Under the pieces are notes generated by a model. That model did no database searches. It was not told where the DNA came from and saw nothing but the letters and a program-made list of their open reading frames with translations. A DNA stretch of 13,528 bases from JBAYFX01 sp041666965. Lineage in GTDB: Bacteria; Patescibacteriota; Microgenomatia; UBA12405. Shown here piece after piece: positions 13,284 to 13,528 of the stretch. How positions within the stretch are numbered: the first letter of the stretch is position 1; each line of letters begins with the position of its first letter. Made by a program: the position numbers and the translations under genes. The stretch covers positions 1-13,528 of the forward strand of contig JBAYFX010000022.1 in NCBI GenBank assembly GCA_041666965.1, read 5' to 3'.

Positions 13284-13511
13284 ATGGCAGAAGGAATGTT
13301 TAGTCATGCATCACTTATGGACGCTTTAGGGATGGGCAGAAAAGCGGATGGGAGAGAGCCGGAGATTAGACAGGGAAAATTAGGTGAGTCAGCAGTTAAA
13401 GTGAGTCATGTTTGTTTGTGGTTTGATGCTCCGGAAATGAGAATAATTCATGGTTGTCCTAATTCTTGTGACGGAACCAGATGCCGCAATGTTACGGTAA
13501 GCAGGGTTTAG
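13284..13511 (+). CDS. Small four-cysteine protein B (75 residues), paralogue of the preceding gene
   Basis: The 75-residue product has a longer, Gly/Met-rich N-terminal part (MFSHASLMDALGMGRK) and then C44, PEMR (50-53), C58, C62-D-G-T and C67, the same C-x5-PEMR-x4-C-x3-CDGT-x-C pattern as protein A. It starts 29 bases after the stop of protein A; a TATATT (13269-13274) lies nine bases before the ATG, which is preceded by an A-rich stretch and lacks a Shine-Dalgarno sequence. The two may share a transcript. Function unknown; metal binding is the simplest guess. The gene ends 17 bases before the end of the window, so further members of the cluster could follow. Confidence 0.75.
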   Translation: MAEGMFSHASLMDALGMGRKADGREPEIRQGKLGESAVKVSHVCLWFDAPEMRIIHGCPNSCDGTRCRNVTVSRV

Positions 13512-13528
13512 GCGGAAGAGAGACAGTA

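Noticed and set aside
1..13528. CRISPR array, transposase, integrase or phage genes
   Set aside because: No regularly spaced direct repeats and no recombinase or phage proteins are encoded.
1..13528. Recoded TGA (genetic code 25 or 4)
   Set aside because: TGA ends several well-supported genes at their expected lengths, and no recognised gene needs TGA read-through.

Overview
The window looks like a piece of a small-genome bacterial chromosome, most likely a Candidate Phyla Radiation (Patescibacteria, possibly Microgenomates-like) organism. This is inferred from short compact genes, frequent overlaps, mostly absent Shine-Dalgarno sequences, a MacAB/YknXYZ-type exporter without a visible outer-membrane partner, tRNA without an encoded CCA end, and GTCATTCTGAG-type intergenic repeats. 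TGA is used as a stop codon (for example at 2960, 4905, 6650 and 9156), so the code is the standard bacterial one. A CIRCE operator supports a bacterial origin. The + strand carries more G than C over most of the window whichever strand is coding.

Layout. 1-1869 (+): 3' part of an ATP-grasp enzyme, then apt and mtnP, which overlap and together turn methylthioadenosine into adenine and then AMP. 1914-3520 (-): a membrane protein of the YdjM/DUF457 metal-dependent hydrolase type, translationally coupled to a HEPN-motif protein, followed by a P-loop kinase-like protein. 3521-3663: a folded intergenic repeat. 3664-7563 (-): M23 peptidase, a 97-residue unknown protein, then a three-gene exporter (membrane-fusion protein, ABC ATPase, MacB-like permease) with its own promoter. 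7611-9440 (+): a secreted thermonuclease-like protein with a Cys-rich tail, a cytidylyltransferase-like protein with a degraded HxGH motif, and a small unknown protein. 9453-9523 (-): tRNA-Ala(CGC). 9724-10895 (-): pth, mntA and hepT as overlapping genes, i.e. a toxin-antitoxin module fused to an essential housekeeping gene. 11024-11050: a CIRCE (HrcA) operator with no heat-shock gene next to it. 11055-12986 (-): ligA. 13087-13511 (+): two tandem small proteins sharing a four-cysteine signature with identical spacing.

The most unusual points are the tandem four-Cys small proteins, the orphan CIRCE site upstream of pth-mntA-hepT, and a recurrent TANAAT box placed 5-7 bases in front of start codons, which suggests widespread leaderless transcription. 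Cell-envelope and scavenging functions (M23 peptidase, secreted nuclease, exporter, purine salvage) fit a small host-dependent or scavenging cell, but that lifestyle is an inference.
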